From assembly GCA_949878435.1 (NCBI GenBank), contig CATLAK010000003.1, positions 124,001-188,000 of the forward strand: a stretch of 64,000 nucleotides of DNA, read 5' to 3'. The position numbers were made by a program, and so were the translations under genes. Source of the stretch: an uncultured Lachnospiraceae bacterium (GTDB lineage Bacteria > Bacillota > Clostridia > Lachnospirales > Lachnospiraceae). The notes below the pieces were generated by a model. It worked only from the letters and a program-made list of their open reading frames with translations, was not told the origin of the DNA and searched no databases. Below are positions 37,948-48,455 of this stretch, one piece after another; the first letter of the stretch is position 1; each line of letters begins with the position of its first letter.

Positions 37948-38924
37948 GACCAAGTCCCCCCTTCTTTCATGACGATGCACTTTGCCACATGCCCGGGTCC
38001 AAATTCATAATCCTGCTGCCTCTCTTCGCACTCAGGTCTTCTGTACTTGCAGCGGTCCGCAAACCGGCACCCTTCCCTGTCATCATAATTCTCCGGTACG
38101 ATCCCGGGAATGGACACCAGCTGCCGGTCCGCATCATCCCGTATGGTAGGAATGGTGTCAAGCAGCGCCCGTGTGTACGGGTGCCTGGGATTTTCAAACA
38201 GTTCCCCAACAGGCGCCTCCTCTATGATCTGTCCGGCATACATGACTAAAACCCGGTCCGCCATATTAGCGACCAGACCGATATCGTGGGTGATGAGAAT
38301 CATGGACATCCCCGTTTCCTTCTGCAATTTTGCAAGCAGCTCCATAATCTGCGCCTGTATGGTCACATCCAGCGCCGTGGTCGGTTCATCTGCAATCAAA
38401 AGTCTGGGGTTGCAGGAAAGCGCCATGGCGATCATCACCCTCTGACGCATCCCCCCCGAAAGGGTATGGGGATATTTTTTCATGACTCCATGGGCATCCG
38501 GCATCCCCACCTTCGCAAGAAGCGTCTCTGCACGCTTCGCGGCATCCGCCTTGGACAAGTGCATATGCGTCCTGATGCTTTCCGTAATCTGGCTTCCCAC
38601 GGTAAAAACCGGATTCAGAGAGGTAAGGGGATCTTGAAAGATCATGGTGAGCTGATCTCCCCTTATCTGATCCAGTTCTTTTTCCCCCATGGCAAGAAGA
38701 TTCTTGCCATCAAAGAAGACAGAGCCGTCTGTAACGGCTCCGCCCCTTCCTAGTAGTCCCATAATCGATAATGAAGTTACACTTTTTCCACACCCGGACT
38801 CACCTACAATGCAGACCACTTCTCCCTCATCCACGTGGAAATGAATATGATCTACGCTGATGGTTCTTCCGTAATCGCCTTTGAAGGCGGTGGTCAGTCC
38901 CTGTACTTCCAGTAAATGTGACAT
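37944..38924 (-). CDS. dppD: Di/oligopeptide ABC transporter ATPase
   Basis: [67 protein letters not shown]. Confidence 0.93.
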   Translation of the reverse strand: MSHLLEVQGLTTAFKGDYGRTISVDHIHFHVDEGEVVCIVGESGCGKSVTSLSIMGLLGRGGAVTDGSVFFDGKNLLAMGEKELDQIRGDQLTMIFQDPLTSLNPVFTVGSQITESIRTHMHLSKADAAKRAETLLAKVGMPDAHGVMKKYPHTLSGGMRQRVMIAMALSCNPRLLIADEPTTALDVTIQAQIMELLAKLQKETGMSMILITHDIGLVANMADRVLVMYAGQIIEEAPVGELFENPRHPYTRALLDTIPTIRDDADRQLVSIPGIVPENYDDREGCRFADRCKYRRPECEERQQDYEFGPGHVAKCIVMKEGGTWS

Positions 38925-38953
38925 AGCTGCTCCTTACGTTTACCTATTGTCCT

Positions 38954-40570
38954 TTATTCTACCACATCCCAGTTATGCACGTTGTTGAAAAATCCATATG
39001 CACTGGGTTCTACGCCGGTAAGCCGGTTGCTCACTGCCCCCTGGGCGCTGATGATATATGCAGAGAACATGGGAACATCCTCCTGTACCTTTCTATCTAC
39101 AACAGCATACAATTCTTTAATCTTTTCCACATCGCTGGTCTGCTGTGTGCCTGCCAGAGCCTCGCTGATCTCCTCACTGTGATAGCCGGTCCAGCTTCCT
39201 TCGCCGCTAAGCAGCCAGTCTACATCCGGATAGGGATCCACCGGCGCATACGTATACTGCACCGCCAGAATATCATAATCTGTGGTTCCGGCAATGGTCA
39301 TCAAGGTTGCCAGATCCACCGTCTGTACTTCCACTTTAATCCCCACCGCTGCCCACTGGGATACCAATACCTGGGCGCCGTTCACGAACGTGCTATCGCC
39401 AGAATTAACATAGAAACGAAGCGTCTGGGATCCGTCCCATCCAGCCTCATCCAATAATTGTTTTGCCTTTTCCGGATCATAAGAAATAGGCGTCACCTCT
39501 TCACTGAAAAACGGACTTGCCGATGAAACAAAGCCATCCACCACTTCTCCGTGTCCCTTGAGCAGCTGATCCACCAGCTGCTGCCTGTCGATGGCATATA
39601 AAAGAGCCTGACGGACTTTTGCGTCCTGAATATTGGCGGTCTGGATAAATGCCGACTGATTGGTGATAGGCGCCCCGTATACCGTCTTTACATTTTCAAG
39701 CGCTTCAATGCTGTCAAAATCCTCCTGCGGAATCGCCGTCATGGTATGATGGGTGATATCGATCTCCCCTGACTGAAGACCTGCGTAAACCTGGCTGGCA
39801 TCCACGATTCTGATATTCAGCTTGTCGATTTTCGGTGCTCCCTTCCAGTAATCTTTGTTCGCTTCATAAGAAATATAATGATCATTATCAAAATCCGTCA
39901 AAAAGAAGGGACCGCTGATTACATCGGGATGGTTGAACCAGTCCGCCGTCAAAAGTTCCTCTTCACTGAACTGCTCGATAACATGCTTGGGCATCACATG
40001 CAGATACCTTGCATAAGTATTTTCAAAAGTAGTGAGCGCCATGGGATATTTGGACGTAAACTGAATGGTCTTATCATCTATGATCTGAAGCCCTGCCACG
40101 CTTTCCGCTCCCTCTTCCACAAATCCGTCATCGCCCACGCCTTCAAATGCATAAAGCATCAGGGTCGTGTTATTGACCACCGGGCTTGCAAGACGGCGCA
40201 CCGTATATTCCACGTCGGCAGCCGTAACCGGCGTACCGTCAGACCATGTAGCCGCATCATTGATGTGCACCACAAAGTTCAAGTTGTCTTCGGTCGTAAC
40301 GGAATCTGCCAGCATTCCCTGGAAGTTCAGCTCCGGATCCAGTTCCATCAATGGCAGGAACATCAATCCCACCGCATATTTATTGATTTCTGTCTGATCG
40401 ATTACAAAGGGATTGATTCCTCCAAGGGAATCTGTAACACCCACATTTACAATCTTCTCTCCTGTCCCTGCAGCCTGCTCTCCTGCACCGGAATTACCGC
40501 ATCCCGCCATCGCAAAGACAAGCACTGCCGCAAGCAAAAAGCCAAGCAGCCTTCTGGCAAAACCTTTCAT
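38954..40570 (-). CDS. dppA: Peptide ABC transporter substrate-binding lipoprotein
   Basis: LLAAVLVFAMAGCGNSG lipobox; SBP_bac_5-like NFVVHINDAATWSDGTPVTAADVEYTVRRL. Confidence 0.92.
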   Translation of the reverse strand: MKGFARRLLGFLLAAVLVFAMAGCGNSGAGEQAAGTGEKIVNVGVTDSLGGINPFVIDQTEINKYAVGLMFLPLMELDPELNFQGMLADSVTTEDNLNFVVHINDAATWSDGTPVTAADVEYTVRRLASPVVNNTTLMLYAFEGVGDDGFVEEGAESVAGLQIIDDKTIQFTSKYPMALTTFENTYARYLHVMPKHVIEQFSEEELLTADWFNHPDVISGPFFLTDFDNDHYISYEANKDYWKGAPKIDKLNIRIVDASQVYAGLQSGEIDITHHTMTAIPQEDFDSIEALENVKTVYGAPITNQSAFIQTANIQDAKVRQALLYAIDRQQLVDQLLKGHGEVVDGFVSSASPFFSEEVTPISYDPEKAKQLLDEAGWDGSQTLRFYVNSGDSTFVNGAQVLVSQWAAVGIKVEVQTVDLATLMTIAGTTDYDILAVQYTYAPVDPYPDVDWLLSGEGSWTGYHSEEISEALAGTQQTSDVEKIKELYAVVDRKVQEDVPMFSAYIISAQGAVSNRLTGVEPSAYGFFNNVHNWDVVE

Positions 40571-40785
40571 AATATCTCCTCCTCTATGCCATACCGGATC
40601 TAAACCCCTCCGGCACGATTTTTTATAGTTGGTTCATTATACTGTTACTATATAAAAATGTCAATATTTTCAAATAATTATACCAATGTCACGGCGAAAT
40701 TCTTGCATTCCCAAGGTTCTTTCGATAGAATAAGATTGAAAGAGGCTTTCGGTCTTATTGGGGCATACAATGGAGGAAATGCTAT

Positions 40786-41826
40786 ATGACAACCATCAAG
40801 GAAATCGCCAAAGCATGTAATGTCTCGGTGGCAACTGTATCCAACGTATTTACGGGAAAGGGTCGTGTCAGTGAAGAACGCAGGCAGTTTATTCTGCAGA
40901 CAGCCAAAAAGATGAATTATGTCCCAAATGATCTGGCACGCTCACTCAAGCAGCGCAGCAACCGGACAATTGGAATCATTACGGAAGATCTGACCGTATT
41001 TAACTGTCCGAATATCGTAGACGGTATCCATGAATATCTGGAAACCATTGACTATACTTATATACTGGGGAATTTACGGCTATTTCAGAAATATGATAAT
41101 AATTTCTACCACCATGAAGAATATGCCACAAAAGTTGCGGAAGAGTTTCAGATAATGAAAAGTAAACAAGTCTCCGGCATCATCTATGTGGGCGCCCACA
41201 ATCGTACGATTCGGTCCATTCCTCAGGATTTCGGGCTCCCCATCGTCATCACCTACGGTAAAGCTGCCAACCCTCAAATGGTCAGCGTCAATTACGACGA
41301 CGAGTGCGGCGCATACGATGCTGTAACTGAATTGGTGAAAGAAGGACACACACGGATCGGACTGGTTGCCGGAGAAGCGGATAGTATGCATACCGCCGAA
41401 CGCGCACAGGGTTACCGCAGATCTCTTTTAGAACACCAAATCCCCTATGATGAAAGTCTCGTTTATCAGGGAGCATGGACGCGTGACAGCGGTTATGCCG
41501 CTGCCAAAGCCCTCATTGCCCAAAACGTGACCGCCCTGTTCTGCATGAACGACGTCATGGTTGCCGGCGTCTATGATTACGCAGATAAAAATAACATTAT
41601 TATTGGTAAAGATTTATCTGTTATCGGTTTTGATAACCGGGACATCTGTACGATCTTAAAGCCGGAGCTGAGTACCATTGCCCTTCCTCTCAACGCGCTC
41701 GGAGCGCATTCCGCCCGGCTCCTCATTGATATGATTGAAAACCCGGAAGAGCTGCAGATTCCACACGATTTAAAAATCCCCTGCAGTCTGATCCGCCGCG
41801 CTTCTACCTGTGTATCCGCTTCATAG
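40786..41826 (+). CDS. LacI-family transcription regulator
   Basis: MTTIKEIAKACNVSVATVSNVFTGKGRVSEERRQFILQTAKKMNYVPNDLARSL. Confidence 0.93.
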   Translation: MTTIKEIAKACNVSVATVSNVFTGKGRVSEERRQFILQTAKKMNYVPNDLARSLKQRSNRTIGIITEDLTVFNCPNIVDGIHEYLETIDYTYILGNLRLFQKYDNNFYHHEEYATKVAEEFQIMKSKQVSGIIYVGAHNRTIRSIPQDFGLPIVITYGKAANPQMVSVNYDDECGAYDAVTELVKEGHTRIGLVAGEADSMHTAERAQGYRRSLLEHQIPYDESLVYQGAWTRDSGYAAAKALIAQNVTALFCMNDVMVAGVYDYADKNNIIIGKDLSVIGFDNRDICTILKPELSTIALPLNALGAHSARLLIDMIENPEELQIPHDLKIPCSLIRRASTCVSAS

Positions 41827-41844
41827 CAGAAAAGTCAGGCTATA

Positions 41845-42669
41845 TCAGCCTTTAACGGCACCAGCTGTCATCCCTCCGATAATCTTATTGGTCAGGAATA
41901 CATACACGATGATCGTAGGAAGAATGGAAATAACCATAGCGGCAAATGCAAAGCTGTAATTTGCTTCAAATGCAGATAAGTATGATTTAATCGCCACCGT
42001 AATCGTCTTGGATTTATCACTCTGCGTCAGCAGATTTGCAAAGAACAGCTCGTTCCATGAATTAATGACAATAAAAATGCACACCGTCACAATTCCCGGT
42101 CTGGTCATTGGAAGTACCAGCTTCATAAGAATCTGATTCGTCGATGCTCCATCGATCCGCCCAGACTCCATAATCTGCATGGGAAGCGTCTCCATATATC
42201 CCCTGATGATCATAATGCTGAAAGGAAGATTGACTACCGCATAAATAAGCCCCAGCCCTCCAAGCGTATCATACCATCCCATTCTTGTGATCATGATATA
42301 ATAAGGAACCATAAAGGCATTCGCCGGAATGAACAGCCCCACATAGAACATCATGGATAATTTTTTCCTGAACCGGAATCGATGAAGCATGGCATAACCG
42401 GTCATCACAGATACTGCCACATCGATTACCATTGCAATCAATGCCACCGTAAAGGTGTTGAACAGATATTTCAGCATAGGCTGCCTTGTAAGCACTTCCC
42501 TGTAATTGTCCAGCCCTATTGTTTCCGGTATGCTAAAGGGATTTGACAAAAGTTCCATGTTCGGGCGGAGAGACGAGATGATCAGCCATACGAAAGGGAC
42601 CAGCATCATAACCGCCATCAGCACAAGAAAGATAAAAATAAAAATTTTACTGCATTTTATTTTCTTCAT
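41845..42669 (-). CDS. Carbohydrate ABC transporter permease (MalG-like)
   Basis: EAA loop ESGRIDGASTNQILMKLVLPMTRPGIVTVCIFIVINSWNEL. Confidence 0.93.
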   Translation of the reverse strand: MKKIKCSKIFIFIFLVLMAVMMLVPFVWLIISSLRPNMELLSNPFSIPETIGLDNYREVLTRQPMLKYLFNTFTVALIAMVIDVAVSVMTGYAMLHRFRFRKKLSMMFYVGLFIPANAFMVPYYIMITRMGWYDTLGGLGLIYAVVNLPFSIMIIRGYMETLPMQIMESGRIDGASTNQILMKLVLPMTRPGIVTVCIFIVINSWNELFFANLLTQSDKSKTITVAIKSYLSAFEANYSFAFAAMVISILPTIIVYVFLTNKIIGGMTAGAVKG

Positions 42670-42670
42670 A

Positions 42671-43531
42671 TCAATCTCCCTTCTTTCCTCTCTGCAGACC
42701 GTTTACAAGCACCATCAGGCAAAGCCCTAATAGGACTGTAAAAATACTCCCCACCATAGAAATGCCATACTGGTTTGCATTCATCATCTTTTTGTAAATA
42801 TATAATGCCAGTGTCGTCGTCGTATTGACCGGTCCTCCGCTGGTCATTACAAAGGGATACTCAAAATTTTTAAGGCAGAAAGCCACATTCAGCATAACAT
42901 TCGTCACGATGGCTGGTTTTACCAAGGGCACATAGATATGCAGGTCCATCTGCCAGCCCTTTGCGCCGTCTAAAAGTGCCGCTTCTTTCAGATCATCTGA
43001 TATGGTGGCAAGCTGTGTCATAAAAATGACGGTGGTCAGACCTACATAGATCGCAAAGGGCACGATGGTTGCAGGCAGTGCCGTTCCCAGCTCCGTCAGC
43101 CAGCCTTTAGCAAAACGTCCCATTCCAATCCCTTCCAAAAGCCAGTTCAAAAGCCCCATATCCTTGTGATAAATGAAGTACCAAAGAAATGCAAGTGCCG
43201 TGATCGATATGACGTTGGGAAGGAAATACAATACCCGGAACACCTTCCATCCGCAGATCTTCCGATTCAGCAAAAGTGCCAGCATAAGTCCCAGCGGAAT
43301 ATGAATGCAGACAGCTGCAAGAATCCAGACAATCGTATTTTTGAATGCCAATATAAAATTTTTGTCCGTAAGCACGCTGATATAATTCTGGATTCCAACC
43401 ATTTTCATGGCATTCAACCCATTCCATTCAAAAAAGCTGATATATACAATATAAAATAGCGGCACAATAAAAAATACAACTGCAAAAAAGATTGCCGGGA
43501 ACAGATATAATATCAAATAACGCTTCTTCAT
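42671..43531 (-). CDS. Carbohydrate ABC transporter permease (MalF-like)
   Basis: EAALLDGAKGWQMDLHIYVPLVKPAIVTNVMLN; FFEWNGLNAMKMVGIQNY. Confidence 0.92.
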   Translation of the reverse strand: MKKRYLILYLFPAIFFAVVFFIVPLFYIVYISFFEWNGLNAMKMVGIQNYISVLTDKNFILAFKNTIVWILAAVCIHIPLGLMLALLLNRKICGWKVFRVLYFLPNVISITALAFLWYFIYHKDMGLLNWLLEGIGMGRFAKGWLTELGTALPATIVPFAIYVGLTTVIFMTQLATISDDLKEAALLDGAKGWQMDLHIYVPLVKPAIVTNVMLNVAFCLKNFEYPFVMTSGGPVNTTTTLALYIYKKMMNANQYGISMVGSIFTVLLGLCLMVLVNGLQRGKKGD

Positions 43532-43631
43532 GATTGCAAGCCCTCCCTGTCATGATAGTCCGCCGCCCAAAGCGCTGCGGACTATCACCATCCATTTAAA
43601 TACCCTGCCACATCGTCCGCGGACAGAAGGT

Positions 43632-44454
43632 TTAGTTCAGCTCATCCAGCTGCTCACAAAACTGTTCCGCCGTAATCTGATCCAGCAGGAAACTTTCCAG
43701 CAGCGTCGGGAGCTCTGCCCCTGCCTGTGTAGAAAGATTTCTCTGCAGATTCGTTGTCCTTGAAGGCGCATCTCCATTGGTCTCCAGATATGACGCCATC
43801 TGCTCCGTCACCCCTGCAAGATCCGCATCAGAAAGTTCCAGCTTCGCCGAAAGAACTACCGACCCTTCCATCGTCAGGGTCTTAGTGGACTCCTCAGTAG
43901 TAATAAATTTCATAAATTCAGCAATTGCAGCTTCTTTTGCCGGGTCTGTCTGAGCGGAAGCAGCCCATGGTGTCTGTGCATCTGTCACCAGATACCCCTG
44001 CTGTGCCACACCGTCTCCGTTTGTGGGCATGGGAGCAACTCCTATAGAGGGAATAACAGCCTCATCCTGATAGCTGGTGAACCAGCTTCCATCAATTGCC
44101 ATAGTCGTCTTTTTAGAAGAGAAATTTGCACCTGCAACAGAATAATTTCCCCCAATCACATCACTTGTAGAATACTTGCAAAATTCTTTATATGTGTTCA
44201 GTGCATCGATCATACCGGGCGTATTAAAGCTTGTACTGGCATTAACTGTTACAGCACCGTCATTGGCAATCCATAAAGCAGTGATCAAATTGATAGAATA
44301 CCATGCATCATCCCCTGTGAACAGTGAAAATCCGCCATATCCAGCATCCTGCAGCGTTTTGCATGCTTCTAAAAGCCCGTCCCATGTATCCGGAAATTCC
44401 GTTATCCCTGCCTCAGCGAACACATCTTTATTATACCAAATGACTGCTCCCGCT
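43632..44454 (-). pseudogene. Extracellular solute-binding protein, 5'-truncated (no signal peptide)
   Basis: In-frame GAGAVIWYNKDVFAEAGITEFPDTWDGLLEACKTLQDAGYGGFSLFTGDDAW starts mid-domain of a sugar SBP; sequence upstream of 44454 belongs to repeat copy D. Confidence 0.82.
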
Positions 44455-44605
44455 CCTAAAATCGCCGTCCATGGCGATTTTACCCTAGGAATCTAACATT
44501 CTTTAAGTGAAATTGCCGATTTTCGCCAGAGGCTTGAAACGGTATCGTGTGGCAGCCCCTGCCCGGCTGGTGAACCATATCCTGCCCACACGGATGCGCC
44601 GCCCT
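44453..44605 (-). repeat. Hairpin repeat family, copy D (5' arm + hp1 only)
   Basis: Minus strand: ccgtttcaagcctctggcgaaaatcggcaatttcacttaaagaatgttagattcctagggtAAAATCGCCatggacGGCGATTTTaggagc, then SBP coding sequence. Confidence 0.85.
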
Positions 44606-44657
44606 TAGAAGGAAATTGGCACTATCGCTACGTAAAAGTTCAATCTGGATGCAGCTT

Positions 44658-45596
44658 TCAATGGCTGCTAAATAATGGGGTAGACAGATATCTGTCACCT
44701 GAATCCGGCAGGAGGGCGACGATTACTTTTCCCTCATTTTCCGGTCTCTTCGCCAGGATAGAAGCCGCTTTGAGCGCTGCTCCTGATGAGATTCCCACCA
44801 GGATTCCTTCGCTCACCGCGAATGCTTTTCCTTCTGTAAATGCGTCTTCATTTTCAATCGTGATAATCTCGTCGTAAATCTTTTCATTCAGCACCTCCGG
44901 CACGAATCCAGCGCCGATTCCCTGTATCTTGTGCGCGCCTGGGGCTCCGCCCGATAAGACAGGGCTGGTGGCAGGTTCTACTGCTACCACCTTTATGTCA
45001 GGATTTTGGGATTTCAGGTACTCTCCCACGCCTGTGATGGTTCCGCCGGTTCCCACGCCTGCTACAAAGATGTCTACCTTTCCTTCCGTCTGCTCCCAGA
45101 TTTCAGGTCCTGTGGTTCTTCTGTGCGCAGCAGGATTGGCAGGATTTACAAATTGCCCTAAAATGACTGCCCCGGGAATCGATTCTTTTAGTTCCTCTGC
45201 TTTGGCAATGGCTCCCTTCATCCCCTTAGCACCTTCCGTAAGCACCAGTTCCGCCCCGTAAGCCGCCAACAGGTTTCTGCGCTCAACGCTCATGGTATCC
45301 GGCAGTGTGAAAATTGCCCGATATCCCTTTGACGCCGCTACTGCCGCCAGTCCGATACCTGTATTGCCGGATGTAGGCTCGATGATGGCGGCTCCCGGTT
45401 TCAAAATCCCCTTCTCTTCCGCATCCTCCACCATGGAAAGGGCAACTCGATCCTTCACCGAACCGGCAGGATTCAAATACTCCAGTTTGGCAAGAATGAC
45501 CGCCTTGGTAACTCCTGCCTTTTCTGCATAGCGGTTCAGCTTCAATATGGGTGTTTTCCCGATCAGCTCCAACGCGCTTTCTTTTACTTGACTCAT
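44658..45596 (-). CDS. cysK: Cysteine synthase A
   Basis: [67 protein letters not shown]. Confidence 0.95.
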   Translation of the reverse strand: MSQVKESALELIGKTPILKLNRYAEKAGVTKAVILAKLEYLNPAGSVKDRVALSMVEDAEEKGILKPGAAIIEPTSGNTGIGLAAVAASKGYRAIFTLPDTMSVERRNLLAAYGAELVLTEGAKGMKGAIAKAEELKESIPGAVILGQFVNPANPAAHRRTTGPEIWEQTEGKVDIFVAGVGTGGTITGVGEYLKSQNPDIKVVAVEPATSPVLSGGAPGAHKIQGIGAGFVPEVLNEKIYDEIITIENEDAFTEGKAFAVSEGILVGISSGAALKAASILAKRPENEGKVIVALLPDSGDRYLSTPLFSSH

Positions 45597-45837
45597 AACA
45601 TTTCCTCCTCCATATTCGTAATGTTAATCTTTTGTTTTATATCATACTTATTTAATATGAATACTATGTTTTACATTATATTATTATTTTACCGGGCTGT
45701 CAACCATATATTGGCACCAGTTGTTTATTTTTGGACAATATCTGGTTTTCCTCCTTTTGAGATTGGAATGATATGGTCAACTTTCAAAAAATATTAGGCT
45801 TATTAAATACTGTCACAATATTAAAGTTTTATTTGCT

Positions 45838-45869
45838 ACATGTATATTATCGGGATATAATATACATGT
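45838..45869. promoter_or_regulatory. Perfect palindrome upstream of the small ORF / C39-like pair
   Basis: ACATGTATATTAT-cgggat-ATAATATACATGT, 13 bp arms. Confidence 0.6.
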
Positions 45870-45975
45870 GGAAATCATAATATTACATATAGCTATGTGT
45901 AAAACTAAACGAGGCACACAAGCATATAAAAGTAAATTTAAGAATACTTGACTATTTAGATAGGAAGGTGATTTT

Positions 45976-46155
45976 ATGACAGCTTTAAGACAAAGCGCAA
46001 TAAAGGAATTAGAAAAGATACCGGAAGATAAAATAAGTTTTATTTTGCAAATTATGCAAGGTATAAACGGTTTGTATCATGACAATCAATCGGAAAGGCA
46101 AGAAGCGTTTTCAAAATTAGAAAAGTTACGCAAAAAAGGCACTGAAATCAAATGA
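45976..46155 (+). CDS. Small protein (59 aa), antitoxin-like
   Basis: MTALRQSAIKELEKIPEDKISFILQIMQGINGLYHDNQSERQEAFSKLEKLRKKGTEIK*; SD taggaaggtg; ATGA overlap with the next ORF; below the length cutoff of the supplied track. Confidence 0.72.
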   Translation: MTALRQSAIKELEKIPEDKISFILQIMQGINGLYHDNQSERQEAFSKLEKLRKKGTEIK

Positions 46156-46766
46156 AAAATCTACTGAATTACCAGACATCCGAATATGACTGCGGACCGG
46201 TTTCTATCTTAAATGGAATCCGCTATCTCTTTGACAGGGAAGACATTTACCCCGACATGATTAAATTTATCATGCTCTACTGCATGGATACCTATAATGA
46301 GGAGGGAGAACTCTGCAAACGCGGAACCTCGCCTGCCGCCATGAGTTATGTGACCAACTGGCTGAATCACTTCGGCGTGATCAAACATTTCCCGCTTTAC
46401 TGTGAACATTTTTCAGGCGAGAGTGTAACGCTGACCCCCGGAAGTCCCATTATGGACGCCCTTAAAAAGGGCGGCGTGGTGGTCTTATTTCTTTACCTTG
46501 AAGTCGGGCATTATGTACTTTTGACCGGAATCGAGGACGACCGGGTTCTTCTTTTTGATCCTTTTTATGAGGAAGAAGACGATCCCGAACTGGACGAAGA
46601 ATACTTCACAGAAGAAATCACCTTTATTAACGACCAGCCCAAAAAGGCAAACCGTTCCGTGGCACTGGAACGGTTAAACCGCACCTCTAAAGATTATTAT
46701 GAGATGGGAGAGCTGCCCTGCCGGGACGCTCTGGTGATGTATAACACCAGCCTTACAAAGCTTTAA
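46152..46766 (+). CDS. Peptidase C39-like papain-fold protein
   Basis: LLNYQTSEYDCGPVSILNGIRYL (catalytic Cys) and LEVGHYVLLTGIEDDRVLLFDPFYEE (His/Asp). Confidence 0.75.
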   Translation: MKNLLNYQTSEYDCGPVSILNGIRYLFDREDIYPDMIKFIMLYCMDTYNEEGELCKRGTSPAAMSYVTNWLNHFGVIKHFPLYCEHFSGESVTLTPGSPIMDALKKGGVVVLFLYLEVGHYVLLTGIEDDRVLLFDPFYEEEDDPELDEEYFTEEITFINDQPKKANRSVALERLNRTSKDYYEMGELPCRDALVMYNTSLTKL

Positions 46767-46800
46767 AAATCCCGTTAACCTCTTCATTTTAAACGCATGC

Positions 46801-46847
46801 CAAACATTCAGCCTGTATCTCATGTGCAAGCTGAATGTTTGTTTTTA
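46801..46847. terminator. Terminator between convergent C39-like and spoVT genes
   Basis: CAAACATTCAGC ... GCTGAATGTTTG followed by TTTTTAT. Confidence 0.8.
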
Positions 46848-46864
46848 TGCAGATTTTGAAGTGC

Positions 46865-47410
46865 TCATTGTTCCATCTGTCTTCCGAGAAACCCTGACGC
46901 CGACTGTACCAGCTTCTGTTCCACTTCACCCATTTTGCCTTTTTCCCCGTTGTCGATCAGGACCACTCCTCCAATGATATCTCCCTCGCAGATAATGGGG
47001 CTGATTGCCTCCTGCTCAAAGTCGTCCGTCACATCCTGGGTAATGGGAATAAAATTTGTATCATCTTTTGATGCAATGACCATTTCCCTCTTATTCAATT
47101 TTTCCTCCAGCTCCTTGCTGATGGATTTCCCCAAAATACTCTTAAAACCGCCCGATACCGCAATAAACTGATCCCGGTCTGCAATGAGCGCAGTCCGTCC
47201 CGATACCTGTGCAAGACTTTCCGCATACTGCTTTGCAAATGTATTCATCTCACCAATGGGAGAATATTTTTTTAATATAATCTCTCCCTCTCTGTCGGTA
47301 AATATTTCCAGCGGATCGCTTTCCCTGATGCGGAGGGTCCGTCTAATTTCCTTGGGTATTACAATACGGCCTAGATCATCTATCCGTCTGACAATGCCTG
47401 TCGCCTTCAT
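46865..47410 (-). CDS. spoVT: Stage V sporulation protein T
   Basis: MKATGIVRRIDDLGRIVIPKEIRRTLRIRESDPLEIF AbrB domain plus C-terminal GAF-like domain, 181 aa. Confidence 0.95.
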   Translation of the reverse strand: MKATGIVRRIDDLGRIVIPKEIRRTLRIRESDPLEIFTDREGEIILKKYSPIGEMNTFAKQYAESLAQVSGRTALIADRDQFIAVSGGFKSILGKSISKELEEKLNKREMVIASKDDTNFIPITQDVTDDFEQEAISPIICEGDIIGGVVLIDNGEKGKMGEVEQKLVQSASGFLGRQMEQ

Positions 47411-47480
47411 AAAAATAAACCTCCATTTACGCTAATAGTAAAAAATTGCTCTTGTACTATTATTTGTAAAAGAAGGTTTA

Positions 47481-48401
47481 TTATACATCAAAATTAATAT
47501 CAAACTCCGGTATAAAACTCTCCCTAGCCGTGTCCCCTTCCTGAATAAAGGCGTTGCGGATTCCCAGCTCTATGGCAAAATCTACCACCGACTCATATTC
47601 CCTTTTGGTGACCTTTCTGCACAATTCCTGATATTCAGGATGCTCCTTAAGCCTCTCAAAAGGCGTGTACTGGTTCATCAGGCTGATGTACACCTTGTCC
47701 CCATAAGTTTCATGCACGTATTGAAGAACCTCTTTCGCATTTTTCTTATGCCCCGGGAGCAGAAGATGTCTTACGATCGTCCCTCTGCGCATCATCCCGT
47801 TTTCATCAAAAACCGGCTTGCCCGTTACCTTGACCATCTCCTCCAACGCTGCCTTTGCAATGGCAGGATAATCCGGCGCCTTTGAATATTTTTCCGCCAG
47901 ATGCGCATCCATATACTTAAAATCTGTCAAAAAAATATCTACCACGCCTGCCAGATTTTTTATCACATCCCGCTTTTCATAACCGCTTCCATTATATACG
48001 ATTGGAAGATGCAGCCCCTTTTTCTCAGCCTCTCTCACTGCCTCGATAATCTGGAGCACACAATGGTCCGGTGTGACAAGATTGATGTTAGCTGCCCCTT
48101 TCTCCTGCAATTCCAAAAAAGTCTCTGAAAGTTCTTTGACGGAAAGCAGCCTTCCCCTCTGCCCTCGTGCGATTTCATAATTCTGGCAATAGACACACCT
48201 TAGATTACATCCCGAAAAGAACACCGTTCCAGAACCCTGGCTGCCTGATATGCACGGCTCCTCCCACATGTGAAGATCCGCCCTTGCAACAAAAATCCTG
48301 TTATCCGAAAGGCAATAGCCCTTCTGCCCTTTTTCCCTCTCCGCCATGCACTGCCTGGGACACAGATTACAGGGACTATCGCTCAATCCATTTTCCCTCA
48401 T
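47481..48401 (-). CDS. Radical SAM protein (PflA-like)
   Basis: VFFSGCNLRCVYCQNYEIA CxxxCxxC-type motif; VDIFLTDFKYMDAHLAEKYSKAPDYP. Confidence 0.9.
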   Translation of the reverse strand: MRENGLSDSPCNLCPRQCMAEREKGQKGYCLSDNRIFVARADLHMWEEPCISGSQGSGTVFFSGCNLRCVYCQNYEIARGQRGRLLSVKELSETFLELQEKGAANINLVTPDHCVLQIIEAVREAEKKGLHLPIVYNGSGYEKRDVIKNLAGVVDIFLTDFKYMDAHLAEKYSKAPDYPAIAKAALEEMVKVTGKPVFDENGMMRRGTIVRHLLLPGHKKNAKEVLQYVHETYGDKVYISLMNQYTPFERLKEHPEYQELCRKVTKREYESVVDFAIELGIRNAFIQEGDTARESFIPEFDINFDV

Positions 48402-48455
48402 CTATTCCGTTTCCCTTCGTCTATTCCGTTTCCTCGCATCTATTCCGTTTCTCCA
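48399..48455. repeat. Three-copy tandem repeat at the gene junction
   Basis: catctattccgtttccctt / cgtctattccgtttcctcg / catctattccgtttctcca. Confidence 0.8.

Noticed and set aside
39878-40603. 241 aa + strand ORF
   Set aside because: Antisense shadow of the dppA-like gene.
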